This document shows positions 43,201 to 58,200 of a DNA stretch of 64,000 nucleotides, piece after piece. The position numbers and the translations under genes are program-made. The notes below the pieces were generated by a model, which worked only from the letters and a program-made list of their open reading frames with translations, ran no database searches and was not told the origin of the DNA. Origin of the DNA: Aurelia coerulea. Taxonomy: Eukaryota > Cnidaria > Scyphozoa > Semaeostomeae > Ulmaridae. How positions within the stretch are numbered: the first letter of the stretch is position 1; each line of letters opens with the position of its first letter. The stretch is from positions 17,653,501-17,717,500 of the forward strand of contig CM076955.1 in the NCBI GenBank assembly GCA_039566865.1, in the 5' to 3' direction.

Positions 43201-46200
43201 CTGAAGAAAAATTAATGTATGCAACTAATAATTCGCATAATCACTATTTGTTCTGTTATCAAAAGGAAAAGCCTGTCTCATGTGAAGAACTCACATTACA
43301 ATACAAAGAATAGAAAATTTCAATGTCTGCTAATGCTATTGACTTTTTACGATGAAAGAATAGGAGATTTGAATGCCTGCTAATCCTATTTAGTTTTTAC
43401 GCCCGTGCAAAGTGATAACGATCAGCCCTGGTTTGTTTCAAACACACATGTTCACAAAGACATCCGTTGTGTTGATCAATGACTTCATTGCAGCCAATCA
43501 GATCCGTGAAAGAATGCCCTTAATTATTTCACAATTCAATTCATCGTCTGAACACGGATTACTGCTTGGTTACACAGACCACTTTCCTTTCCAAGTGATC
43601 TGGAACACAGGCTAGACTACCATACCAATCTGAAGGTTGGTGGTTCGAGTCCCCGCCCTGCCAAACCTTCAACAAAGTGTGAGGGGAGTCACCAACTTTC
43701 TGTAATTTCAGGCTAACGGAATCACGCGGTGTAGCCATATCGAGATGAAGAACCAGGACGCTGCTTCGATAAGCTTAGCTCCTCAGCGTCCTAAAACTGC
43801 CTTCGGATACTAGGTAGAAATATAGAAGAAACATTCAAAAATAAAAAACTTCTACAGCTGACCACATAGACAAGAGATACGGAAGGAAATTAGAATGTGA
43901 AAAAGCAAGAGTTCTCTGACTGACGAGAAGGCACCTGATGTGATCTGACGCCAGATCCAAAGCCTAAAATGTGATTATTGTGATCTTGATCATCTGACGT
44001 CAGATTCTTTGTGGCCGCCAATACATATGACGTCACAATCATAATATAAAATATAAATAGCACAGAGCTAAGAAAAGCGAATCAGCTTCGTCTTGTGTTC
44101 CTGAAGTTAAGACACCAATAGATAAGGAGCAAAACTGTTATTTCCAGAGGATTGCATGGGAAGCACGAACGCTGATGACTATGAATCAATGAAGAAAGGG
44201 ATTTAAGAGAAGTCTGTGTATCAACAGCAATGGAGTACCTATTTACTGGCAAGAAAACAACGCGGAGATGCAGCACTTGGGCTGAGAAAATCAAGCGTGA
44301 GTTACGTCTTACTATCTTATCAAACTCAGAATATGAAACATGGATCTTGCTAAGATGGTGGTAAGGAATTATGTCCAATGAATCCATGTACAGTAAGAAC
44401 CCGCAAAATAGAAACCTGTTTTTTCAAAACAGCCTGTTTAGTTTCTTTTTAAAAGGTCATTAATCTGGCAACAGGCTGAAAGGTTTCTTATCACATGGTT
44501 AAGAAACCTTCAGTGATTTCAACTTAAATATTTAATCAAACCCGGAGCAAACACTATCGAACGGTATGTTCTTGTTACCTCTAAAATTACTCAACCATAC
44601 CATACATACCAAGTATACCGGGTGAGCCAGAAAAAAGTTCCCACTTTTGAAAATTCATAGCATCATGAGTGCTAAATGGATTGGAATGAATCAATATTTG
44701 CTTGACAGCCAAAAGATCGAAGTATTTTTGTGACTTTTCTCACGTTCTTACGAGCATTGGAAAAATTGGTAAATTCAAGCTTATAAAAACTTGATGGTTG
44801 CAAAATGACTGAAAAAGGCCTAAAATGCTTGATCAAATCATAAAGGACTCCTCGCTCAGAACAACAGAGAAAATGCAATTTTGCATGGGTGAGAGATATC
44901 GTCTGCACATCTATTGCCATGGGATTGAATTTCTTGTAACTCTTGAGAGAGGTGAAACGCATGTGCGTATTGTTCTGTGTGAGGAGAGTCCTAACGATTT
45001 GATCAAGTGTTTTAGGCCTTTTTCTGTCATTTTGCAGCCATGAAATTTTTGTAAAGTTGAATTTACCTATATTTGCAGTGCTTGTAAGAAGACGAGAAAA
45101 ATCACAAAAATACTTTGATCTTTTGGCTTTCAACTAGAATTTGAATCATTCAAATCCACGAAGTACTTGTGGTGCTACGAATTTTAGAAAGTGGGAACTT
45201 TTTTCTGGCTCACCCGGTATAGATAGAGATGCTTTTGGATAAAATCTCTAAAAAATGTTTGGCACCTGATTTTAACAAAGATCATTGAATTTGAATTTAT
45301 TTGGGTTCCCCCTATAAGAAATCTTCTTAAAATTAGGCTGAGAAGTTTCTTATATGAAGGCAACATTTCTCAAAAAAATCAGCCTGAGGTTTCTTATAAA
45401 ATGGTTTCTATTTTGCGGGTTCTTACTGTAGTGACGTTCCTAACTGAGAAACTTCAAGTCTGGTTAACAATAAATCTGTTACCAAGCAGAGCCTGCCAGG
45501 GATAGAAAGAGGTTTTAACAAGACATAACTAAACAAAAACATTTTTAACATAGCACTCACCATTAGAGTAACCTCTTCCACTGCGTTGTGTATATGTAAA
45601 ACTGCTTTGTATCCTGGACATATGATCGACTTGTGCTCCAGGATCACGACCTACAACATCAATATCAATATTTAAAGTTGGTATCTACAGTAGTATTAAG
45701 ATAATACTAATTCAAACCAACTATTTACAAACATAATATATACAAAGTAGAAAAAAAAATGTTTTTTTTAGATACTGTCATCAAGAGTATTCCATAGGAA
45801 ACTACCTCGAAAAGACAGTGATTCGAGTCCAAAGCCAAATGTCTTAATTGTTGGCAGCTTGCACAGGTTTTGTATTCTTAAATTGTATGCTATTGAAACG
45901 GAAAAAAGGCTTAAAGGAGTCTCTCTATTGGATACACCTTCAAAGGACAAGTCCGGGGTTGGAATAATTGTTGATAAAATTTGATAAAATAAAAGATTAC
46001 AATGTTGTGAATGGTGTGTAGTACTTTCTTCCAACCTTCTCTCTCTTTTCTCTGCGAAATTGCGTATTTCAATCCACTTCGCCTTCGACCTGAACAAGGC
46101 TGTTCTCCCGCTAAACTCTCAAGTACTTTCCAACGTCACAATCGATCCTCCAAACCGAGGCTTGCCTTATCGCGTACTCTTACTACAAAATGGCGACGAC

Positions 46201-49200
46201 ATTGGGCCTAACGTACGAAAAATGTTGTACGAATTTACAACAAAAAGAGATCTCAAAACTTGGAAAGAACTCACAATTGGTGTTTGGCAGTTCGTAAGGT
46301 TGCTTTTTGACACTAATTGTAGAAACCCCGGACTTGTCCTTTAAGAATTAGTCGACAAAAAACCTTTACCATTCAGAATGTATCATAATTTCAAATATGA
46401 AAATGTGTTTTGACTCCAGGTGCGGGAGTAGATTTATCAGGGGTCTGTTCGGTCAAAATATCTGGCAGTTCGAAAATTTCAATTCATTACGACGCGTAAA
46501 GATTGGATAAATATTTGATTAATAATCTAAGGATAAAAATCATACATTTTCCTGAACTGATCCTGGCGATATGTTTGTGTAATTGCATGTATTTCAAAAC
46601 CAGGGGCGTAGCCAAAGGGGGGTGCAGGGGGGTGTCGCACCCCTCCAACATTCAGTTTGTCGGCAAATTGATAATATCTGTCGGCAAATCCAAAAAAGGT
46701 TCCTTGGTACTGGTCCTACTGAGTGTCTGTCGGCGAATATAGTTTCCAAATCTTTAAAAAGGTTGGTGTAAAATTCAGTGACCCATTTATTTGAGCTGAT
46801 GGACTGAGCGATGTTGGGAGATGCATTCTAAGCCAAAATAGAATGCATATTCTCAAAATGTTCTTGGTGGCTTTGCCCCCAGACCCACTTATTTCAAGAT
46901 CCCATTTGTCTTAACCTGTACGTGCCATTGGCTATAGGGATCCCTATTTGCTACTGTTCTTTTGAGCCATGTTTACGAAGCAAAATATAACTAAAAGGGG
47001 CGTTTCCGTCATTTTCCGAGCGTATGAAGGGCGTGGTCACATAAAAAATTTGTTGGCCCATGCCCCATACTCCCCCACTCCTCAAGTGCTTCGTTGTAAT
47101 AAATATATACCATGTGTCTAGATTTTCAGTTTAATTATCTACTGTTCATAATGTTTCAAACGTCGATGATATATAATGATGTATATTTCGTTTTTTCGTT
47201 TTTTGTCGGCAAATTGGGGGATCTGCGCCCTCCCCCCCCCCCAAACAATTTTCTTTAGCTTCGCCCCTGTTCAAAACAAACTACTGCAGTATGTAGCAAA
47301 ACTGCAAAAAATATCGAGATGGCCACCTATTTCGCTTCGAAGTCCATTCAAAAGAAATTCTTAAGCCCGTTACAATATGGCAAAATTTAAACATAAAGTT
47401 TGAACCAAGTTTGAACATAACTCGGTGGCAAAAAACCGCCTTCGATATTAGACCAAATGCCGACATACGACTTTACCTTAGTACGTCTTCTTGTTGAACA
47501 GTGAACGATGAATAAGTGCCAGTAGAGAAATAAATACAAATGATATTTTCTTTACCTGTGCTTCAAAAATTCTCCCAGTGCTGCATAACGCATCGGCAGA
47601 GCAAATGATAAAGCCTGGAAGAACCTCCTACGAAGAACAAAAGAAATTCCGGATAACCATTAGGGTTCACCAGCTAAGGTTTATGAGGCCTGGGGAAGCT
47701 CGATTTTTTCTAATACAATTTTCATACCTTATCACTTTGTATACAAAATGTTTGCAACTAAATCATTTCAGATAAGATGCAAAATAGAAACGAGATAATA
47801 GAATTGAGGTCATATCACGTGAACAGAACATTTCAAATTTTCATGAATTTTCAAAGGTAAAACAGAGTAAAACAGAGCATAACATCAAATGAACAAAAAA
47901 TACTGCATGCAATCCTTTCTGAAATGACACAAGAAATTGAGATGTTCAGATTACTGCACGCATTATTCGTCTTTTCAGAAATGATGTGAAATACTGCAAC
48001 ATGGAATATTACATTGCCATATCACGTCGTACTTTTCCAACATGGAATAGTACGCTGTTATATCATTCTTCATAACCATTCTACCTGTGTCTGGTACTCA
48101 AGAAAGCTTTTCATCAATCTTTTGCAGTCCCTCCTTCTTCTGGAAGTGTTTATACAACTGCAAAATCGAGGCCACTCTGTTCTTCAGTCAAATAATCGCC
48201 TTACCCTTCACGATAAATTACATACTTGACCAATTGATATCATCATGAGATAAACAAAAATCTAATCTTGGCATCTAGTTCAATCATTACCGAAATTTAT
48301 GCTTAAAAATTTGCAAAGGCTATTGTTTCCCATATATTTATATCGTGACCCGAGTAAAGTGTTATCAAAAGCCTTGAGAAGAACCGTTCGAAAGAAACAT
48401 CACTACAGGTTTCATTTATAACTGTAGACCAGACATACCTCTTCTTCGACTCCAGATAACTTCAATTTAATATTTTCTCCAGCTCGACATGATGTCTTTT
48501 CTGATTCATCTGTACCAATGATATTCATAACTTTAACTATTTGCTGTAAGAAAAGAAAAAATTGGTTTAAGTTTTATTTTCTTTAGGTATTTCATTGTAA
48601 ATTATATTTTCCTTGTAAATCTTGCATTCTGCAAGGATCCTCAGGAAAGTTCTTGAGATTTGAGGAGACTTGTTGTCACCGAACCTCCAGAAAAATGAAC
48701 TCTACTGACATAGACAGTATGCGATATGACGATAATAATAATAATAACAATGATATTAAAACTAAACCACCATCAAAAATAACAGAAAACAAAGTATAAG
48801 AAAACTAAACTGTTAAAAGCCAAACGTTTCGAGGGTCGTTCGCAGGCGTGCTTCTTCGTTTGCTTGAGACTTTATATACGCAGAGTTTCCATTCCGATGT
48901 CGAGAACTAAAGGATTAGGGAATTTACAATGAACTTTTATTTGAATTGGAAGTTTTGGCTAGCTAAGAAAACTTGAAAAAGTCTAGGTGTTTTGTTTGGC
49001 ATTGTTTTTTAAGTGGGGCCTCGGGGGGATTTCATCGCTATTTTATGTAAATGTTATTTCATCCCAGAAATACTTGGCTGTCCTGTGGTTGTAAACAACT
49101 GACGAAGATTTTATAATCGAAAAGTTTGGCTTTTAACAGTTTAGATTTCTTAATAACAATTATAATAATAATAAAGGTATGTAATGGCGTTATGGGTAAA

Positions 49201-52200
49201 AATTGCAGAATTTCTTGGCTTTACTCAAAGAAACCTTCGAAACAACAAAGCCTTCAAATGAACATTTCCAAGCAAGCAAAAAGGATCGCAATGGTTAATA
49301 TTTTAAAGGGCCTATCTTCTTGTGATGTTAGATCAAATCCAGTAAATAAATGACAATGTTGATCCATTGAAGGCATATTATAAAAACTTTTTGATACTTG
49401 TGAGAAATGAAATCTATCGCATATTGCTTTGAGCAAGAAAATTCTTCACGACTTGATCGAGCATGATAGGCTCTTTTTCAAACATTTCAAAGTAAAGGAA
49501 TTTTTGTAAATTCGATTTTACGTATAGATCAAATATTCAGAAAATCTAAGAAAACCACCAAAGACATTTAAGCCTTTCGGACATGAACCAATGTTGTATT
49601 CATTTCAATTCTCAAACGTATGAAGTTCTGTTTGGCACACACCGTATACCTCCACACTCGCATTACAAAACAGCTACCAGGTGAGTCAGAAAAAGGAATC
49701 CCCGCTTGGAAGGCCACTGCTCCATGAATATCAAAGAAATAACATTGAAAACTGTCTTGTTTTATTGTCAATACGTTCAATTAGGTTCAGTAATTTAATC
49801 GGCCTTAATCGGCCATTCCTTCCCGTCGATATTGGTGATTGTCTGCAGAAAACCCCTTTCAAAAACCTGCAAAAACGAATGAAAACAATAAGCAAATTTT
49901 CGTTCCTAAAATTGATGACACTCACATAAATTCATGTATTTTGTCCTCTTGGGGGAATGGAATCCCCTTGAATAGGTCATCGATACCAGGGGGAGGACTT
50001 GTTCATCCTCCCAAGGGGATACCACGTGCTAAAGCGTCCACAAGTCATTGCTGTAAGGCCATTGTAAGGCAGAAATGTAAGGGAAATTTGTTCATGATTT
50101 TGGGCACATTTTGAAGGTTTTTTGAAAAGGCTTTCTCGAGAAAATCCCTCATAATTTCAGAATAGACTGGCCGATTTCAGTCAGGTAAATTTTGTAGTAG
50201 ATTTGAACATTTTTTACCATTAAACTATATATTTGCCGATACCATTGTGTTGATATCCAGGGAGCCGTGACCTTTCAAACGGGGATTCTTTTTTCTGACT
50301 TACCCGGTACATGTTGACAGTAACGTACGTTTGAAAAGTACAAGACTTACTTTATTAGGCATCAATGTGAATGATTCTCCTCTTTTTACTGTTCCAGATT
50401 CTATTTTACCAAGAACTATTGTGCCCATGTCCTACAAAGAATTGAAATCAAATACACAGTGAATAACGTTGACAAGTGTGAAACAGATGAAACTGTTTAA
50501 GACCGTAAAAAATGTCCGAACTATCTCCCTTGAACTTTTTGCTCAACATACGCGTACAGACTTTCTGTACAGTCTGCACGCGGGCAGAAAAATAAGTTAA
50601 CAAGTTTATAAGCTAATAAGTTATGTCGTTCAACGCTAGAGAGCTTTTCTCGGTGAAACAAGGGTAATGTTCTAATATCACTTCATAAATTTGAATTTTG
50701 ACGTAATGTAAATATAAAATGGGTTCTGAGAGACATGGGCGGTACACGAACTTGATACATTCAAAACCGGCAGTTTGCAGATGTTTTTGAGCTAATTTCA
50801 TATGGGCATGAAAAGCATAGTGAAAGAAGGATGCATTAGCTTTTCCTCGAAAAATTTGCTTGAGGATGAGTTTTGGATACGTTACAGGGTCCGCATAGCA
50901 GACATGTTCCTACGGCAATTTGTTACAGGATTTAGTAGTTTTCTCGTGGCAAGCAGATGTCACCATAATCAGAAAGAATCCACATGTTCTCAGATAAGCT
51001 GGGGAAAACCCCATCTATTCTGAGAAAAACGCACCTTATCTGTAGAGAAAGTGGGTTTATCAAAACCAGTAGGGTTTTCTCCAGAAAAAACGAGTTTCCA
51101 GAAAAAGTAGATTTTCTCCAGATAAAAACCAGTTTAACTGAAAAAAGGGTTTTTCTGAATAATTTTGACATCCGCTTGACATACAGTAGAAACCCGCATA
51201 AAAGAACCTGTTTCTATAAGAACCTTGAGGCTGAAATTAAATCTTTCAAACCCCCTAAATAAGAACCACTACGAGGCTGAAACTGGGAAAGGTTCTTATA
51301 TAATAGCTTTCATGTAAATTATTAAAATGACAAGAATTTCTAGAATTCTTCAGAATTCTTCACATTCTGATCAGACTTCTTCATAGGTACAAAAGACGAA
51401 GGATTTTTAAACAGGTATTCATATACCCTATTCACACTGGCAAGTTAAACCAGTTGAAAGTAAATCAGGTTATGGCATGTTGCATTCTAATTGGTCAATC
51501 CAACAAGTCAAGTGCACTTGATTGGTTAAAATTTAACATCCGCTTAAATTTAACATGTTTTAAATAAAGCTGGTTTAACTGTGTCGTTGTGAAATGGGTA
51601 TTACAGACCCACAAATGTTCTCAAGAATTCTTACTGTTTTCCAGCCAAGGAATTCGTAAGAATTCTTGAGACTGGAACACAGAGTTAATGTGTTCAAGGC
51701 CTGTACGTATATAAGAACCTTTTTAAGAACCTTACAGGCAGGAATTTAGAATAGCAGCCAGTTAATTAAGAACCTATTCAGGCTGCCCAGAAAAAACCAA
51801 AGTTCTTTTATGCGGGTTTCTACTGTACGTGTCCAGCAGACAATAATTATAAATTCCAGAGATAGTTCTTGTGAACTGCAAACTAAAAATAGTATCATTG
51901 AAGTAATTCTAAAATTGAAAGTTCGACCTCAAAATTATCCCTGGAACGATGTCCAGCGGTTATATGCAAAATTCTTTGAATAATCAAATGGCGATCATAC
52001 CTTATATCTGTCACTGACCAAGATTTTGACAGGTCCATCGTATGGACGCTTGAATGACGGTAGTTTGTCGAGTAAGTCGAGGAATGAGGTGCCCCTGTGG
52101 ACAAACGATATATATATATAAAGATAATACGACGGGCTTTATAAAAAGTAATCTAATATACAAAAGGGTTGACATTCCGCACTTGTAAGCTGTATTACCA

Positions 52201-55200
52201 AAGCTGTTATTGCAGCATAATTATAAATATTGATCTATCTCCACTGGAAAAGCTCACGAACTAAGGATCATCTCAAGCATACTCAGGATGTTTTCTCCAA
52301 CGATGACAAAAAAACGAAGAAAAATATGAACATTGCATTCGTTTGAATTAATCAATCCAAAAGCCAACTACACACAAACAGGTTTCAGGTGGTCAATACA
52401 GAAAGCCCTCATAGTAAGAGTAATTTCTCTTTTAAGCAAAGAAAGGGGCTTTTAGCTATGACTTCCATAAACATAATTGTGCAAATGATTACCCAATTCA
52501 ACTTTCATTTCATAAGGATAATTACAGCCAAACTCGCAAAAGTTTGACTCATATAAGTCAGATTTTCGCATTGATCAGAAGAAAATCAGACAAACCGTAT
52601 TTTTGTGTTCGAATTACTGTGCGTAAGTCGGGGTTCGTGTGAGTCAAATAGTTTTCCTTGGCGGAAAGTGATACGACTTATATGGGATTTCTGACTGTAC
52701 TATTTTTCAATGCCCGTCAACTGTTAATATTTGTGAAAGAAACCTAGTAGGTATATTGTAAAGTACAGCTCTAAGGCATGAATCAGGGCATGAAAACCCA
52801 ACTCCACCATGTGACCGGGCGGTCACAGGAAGTTTTTAATTCATAATGAACTGCAGGAAATTTCGAACATATATCCCTTTTTCATGTATCTCCCTGTTTG
52901 TTTTCTTTAAAAAAGAAAAGCAACTTACAAAGTCAAAGAAAAGTCACCTGACATAGATTTATCTGTGGTAAAATTTGCAATCAATGTACCAGATAATGAG
53001 GCATATCTTATTCAAATTATGGGCAGGTTTCCAAGAAATTATGCATGTGTATATGTATCATTTGCCACCATTACAATTATATACAAGTTTTATGATATAA
53101 AAATAGATACAATACAATATATAAGGTTAAAAACGTAAAGGAACACACCCCTAATTACAGTGGCAGGGATAACATTGAAAGGTCAAGATGACCTCAATTC
53201 CATAATGGGCCCCTTAGAGGTGTCAGTACTACGAAAAACGTGAGAAAAAATACAAAACTGTAGCTGTTTTCGGTATAAACCATCAATTTCATTGTTTAAA
53301 ATGATAGTTTCATTGTTCTAATTGCAATAAAACTTTGCGGAACTTCCAGCTGCTCAGAGCATCTGTCAGGCGAGGAAGATTACTTTACAATCATTTTCAG
53401 AGATTATGGCGCCAAAGAAAGTATATATTTAGAAAATGCTGTTCTTTTGTATCTCATCTTTTTGTGATTCGAACTGCATTTGAATCAAATTGATATTTCA
53501 CAGCAAAGGAAGCTCTTTCTTCCACGTCTATTGTATCTTTCATAAATTAGGGTTGGTCTTATAAGATTAAACTTTCACAGTTGCAAGCATAATTTCACAG
53601 ATACTCATACTGATACAAAGTGATATACAAGAATACAACAATTGCAAGATCAGCAAGTACTACATTTCCTTCATGCTCCTCAGAAATCATAATTGGTTGT
53701 TTTATAAGGTGCCCAGCTTTATCATTCGCAATTTCATACAGCACAGCATTAACATAAAACCAGTTACATTTTATTGCATAGCTATCTCTGGATCCTAAGC
53801 TCTGTTTGAAAGCTGGACACTTGTCTGCAGGAAATGTATGCAAGAATTTTTTCCGGTCACAGAAGGAAAATCTTTTTTCCATGCCCTGGCAAGAATGATC
53901 GTCTAAAAATACTTACTTGTACCAAGGACATATTTTTGGGTCAACTGTATCCCTTAGATTTGCACCAGTAAATCCTGAACAAGGCATGAATGTCATCTCT
54001 GTGAAAGAATGACGGAACATGTAATAACCAAAAGAGCGTCAGGGAAATGTAGAGGAAAGTAGAGGGCAATTGAAGAAATATCTAAACCAAGGAATTCTTC
54101 TCAGCACAACTGGCTTCAATATTTTCATATGTTGAAATGCAAAAAAGATAGAAAACATAAAGAACTCCAATGGGTGAGCAAAAAAAATTACACCTTAGGA
54201 AAATCGCCAAAATTTGATCATGCTGCACCGATTCTTTAATGTTCTATATTCTGTCTCAAATTAGGTGTCATCTACAAATTCCCGCGAATAACAACAATAG
54301 AAGTGTTTTGCAAAGAAATTTTGCGTTATCGCAAATCTCAGGTGACATCAAATTTGAGAATGACTTTTGATCATGTAAAATTTCACCTGCTCGGAAAATT
54401 CCACTGACTAGAAATTGGCCGTTACACTATGCTTGCACCTTTGTAGATAAAAAATCCTCTTGTTGTGTGTGCAATTGTACCAAGATAAACCTGAATTAAT
54501 CACGGCGTTTCGAGCACAGCCTTTAAAATTTCGAGTATGGCTTGATAACGGGCTATACTCGAAACGGCGTGATTAATTCAATTCATATCAAAGTGCTTAT
54601 ATTTTACCTTACCTTTGTAGATAGCTGTAAGAAACTGATAATGAGAACATAGGGCTCAAATCTTTACAAAGGTCGGTGTAAAATTCTGTTAAAGTTTCCT
54701 TTGAATTAAATGGCTTGGAAGGAACTGAGCGTTTTTGCTGTAAACCTGCCGTGGCAATTTATTGATATCTTGATTTAGTTTCAAAATGGCGGCATTTATC
54801 AAATTTGAGGCTATGACGTCATCAATTTCTGAATCCTAAACCAGAAAAGATACTGACTTCTGCTTTTCATCATATTGTAGGCCTTCATGAACTATGGTTT
54901 TCTTGGAAGTTATATGACTTTTTCTCCTTTGGTTTAGGATTTACGATGATTCAAATGTTTTCAACATTTTCCACCAATTTTTTCAAAAATCATTGAATTT
55001 CCGCTATTTTGAAAAAAAATCAAGATATCAAAAAATTTCCACGGTAGATTTACAGAAAAGTACTTTGAGTTCCTTTCAAGCCATTCAATTCAAAGAAAAA
55101 TGGAATAGAAATTTACACCCACCTTTTTAAAGATTTGAAAGATTTGAGCACTATGCTGATTATGAGATGATTTCCTTTCTATTTTCTTGCAGACAATCTG

Positions 55201-58200
55201 CTGTTAACCAGTAAAACAAGATTAGCTACAACAGGGATAAAAGAGGAAGCATACCATTTGATTTGAAGCCCATTTTCTTCAAGAAAGGTTGTAATTTTGA
55301 TTCAATATCTTTGTATCTGAAATTAAAGTATAGAAACAAGGGATGAAAGTTTTGATAATCAAGATAAGCCCATCACGTTATAACAGTTCATGTGGAAGAT
55401 TATCAGGAAAGATTTCTTGGAAAAAGATCATATTTTTTCCATTTGGCAATACCGTAAAATCTCTATTAAGCCCCCGGAGGGTTTATTTAATTGCGAATAC
55501 TCCAGAGGGGGGGGGTTAAAAGGGAGGGGAAAATTTGGAGAGTGGGGCTTATTAGAAAGGGGGCTTATTAGAGAGGGGGACTTAGTCACAAAATCAAATG
55601 ACGAGGGTATATATGATAGCTTTTCAGTTTTTTACATCACATTTTGCGGATTCAACATACAATCATACAAGTCAAATACATAAATTTGACACATTTTATC
55701 TCAAATCGTATCAAAATTAACATGCAAATCTAGCTCAATAAATGGAAAATCTTTGGCAGCTTCTGGAATTTGATATAAGGGGGGGGGGGCTTGATAGAGA
55801 GGGGGCTCGTTAAAAATTTTGGCTCAGAGGGGAGGGGCTTTATCGAGACGGGGTTTAATAGAGAGGGGACTTAATAGAGCTTTTACGGTAATATGGAAAA
55901 TTATCACGAAAGATTTCTTGAAAAAGATAATATTTTTCCATTTAGCAAGAATTACAACCCTGAAAAGGTACCACGTAGCTTAGAGGCCCTTTACATGAGA
56001 AATTTCAACCCGGGTTGAATTGAACACGGGTTGAGTTTCAACTCGGTTGACGGTGTAAGCCTTCATCGCGTTTACATGAAGGAGACCGAGTTGAAACTCA
56101 ACACAGGTTCAACTCAACTCGGCAACTCAACCCGGGTTAAAATTTCAACACGGGTTGAAATTCTCATGTAAAAAAAATGTTTTCAACTCGGGGCGAGATT
56201 AGAATGCGAACAAAGGAGATTGAATCTATTTCCGCAATCATTCAAATATTTGAGTGGGCTCACATTCCTCCTTCTATTGTTTGCAACCATGTGACCTAAT
56301 CTCAACCCGTGTTGAGATTTCATGTAAACGCAAGGCAAAATAAGCAATGCAACCCGTGTTGAAACTCAACACGGGTTGAAATTTATCATGTAAAGGACCT
56401 CTAAAACATATAAAAAAGTCAAATTTTCGTGATTGCACTCAATAAAACATCAGTTCAAAGCAATGCAATAAGATCTGGAGTAAGACCTCAGATATGGAGC
56501 ATTTCGAAAAATTCGTCAATTTCAATCATGAACTCAAACCAAATTGAGGACTCAAAAAGTTCGGTGTAGTAGGAATGCTCATCTGTAGTCTGTACACTCA
56601 TCATGTGCACACCTTGAATCACGTGCACATAATATCACGTGCACTTAGTGTCATATGTATTGTCACGTGTAGCTCCTTATATAGCTAATGATTAACACAT
56701 CTATTTCTCTAAGTATCTTGTAAACTCATAATTTATTCAGAGTAGCACACTCATTAAAACAAGTCATACGTCTCTTCGCTGCTCTCCATTCTCTGGCTTG
56801 CGGAATGTATCTTTTTAAACTTCGATCCGCTTACATCAGGGATGGGGGGGGGGGGGTTATTCCATAGTAAAGATACCTGGGGATGTGCAACCAACAATAA
56901 CATGTGAAGTCATTCTTTCGACCAAAATTCGGAAAATGAACGATGTTCTTACCGCTCTTCTTCCCAGTTAACTGTCGAATCATCCATTTTATTAACAAGA
57001 ACAACCAAATGTTTCACACCAGCTGTCTTTGCTAACATAGCGTGCTCTCTAAGATATAAATCGGTCTAAGCAATTAATCAACTCCATAAACCAGGTGACC
57101 CAAAAAAATTTCATGAGCCATATCATAAAATAATTGAACATGTTCGCTATTCAAAGCATAAGTTCCAAATCTTTTTCTTGGCGTAAAAAGGTGGGTGTAA
57201 AATTCAATGACCTAATTCTTCTGTTTGAATGACTTGAAAGAAACTTTAGATACTTATCTGTAATTCTACCGTTGGACTTTTCAGAAATTTTGAATATTTT
57301 TTGAAATTACAGCGATCTTACATTTCAAGTCATTTGAGGATGTGACGTCATCAAATTTCTAAATCATAAACCAGATGAGTGACAGACTTTTGCTTGATAC
57401 CATATTGTAGGCATTCATAAACTATGGTGTTCTTTGAAATTACGTCATGTTACGCCAAAGAGTTTAGAAATTACGATGGTTTTAAGTTTTTTTGAAAATT
57501 TTTCTTGAATTCTTGAAAAAGAAGAAAATCACTCTAATTCTGAAAATATTGAAGATTTCCGAAAAGTCCAACGGTAGAATTATAGAGAAATAGCTAAAGT
57601 TTCTTTGAAGTCATTCAGTTCAAAGAAATAGGTCACTCAATTTTACACCAGCCGTTATAAAGATTTGGAACCTATGCTGCTTTTCAATCAGATATTGAAA
57701 AATGTCATTGCTTATATATTTAGGAAGCAGTAGCCTTTGAAACGGGGAGTGTTTTTATTGACTCACCCCCGGTAGCTTAGAAAGCTTTTTCTTGGTCACC
57801 CGGTATGCATTTGACAGTCCAATATCAAATCCGGTAACATACAGCGGCAAAATCATCCGATAACATCCAAAGAAGAATGACTAATGAAAAACCGCTCATC
57901 AACATAAAAGTTGAAATTCTTTGCTTCGCTAAATTTCATCAATTTATTAAAGGGAATAGACATAGCTATATCGAGTGACCGCTATAAATATTCTAAAGAA
58001 AACGCTGTTTCTTTAGCTACACAATGAAATGGCACGTGTTAAAGTTATCAAATACAATTGAGTATACCTTTAACTTGACCCGCGCCAGCTGATTAGAAGA
58101 TTCTTAACTGAATTCAGCACCAAATAAAATCAAGACCATACTCCAAAATTGCATCATCGAAAAGATCCTGAAGAAATGGATGAGTAACTCCTTACCTTGT

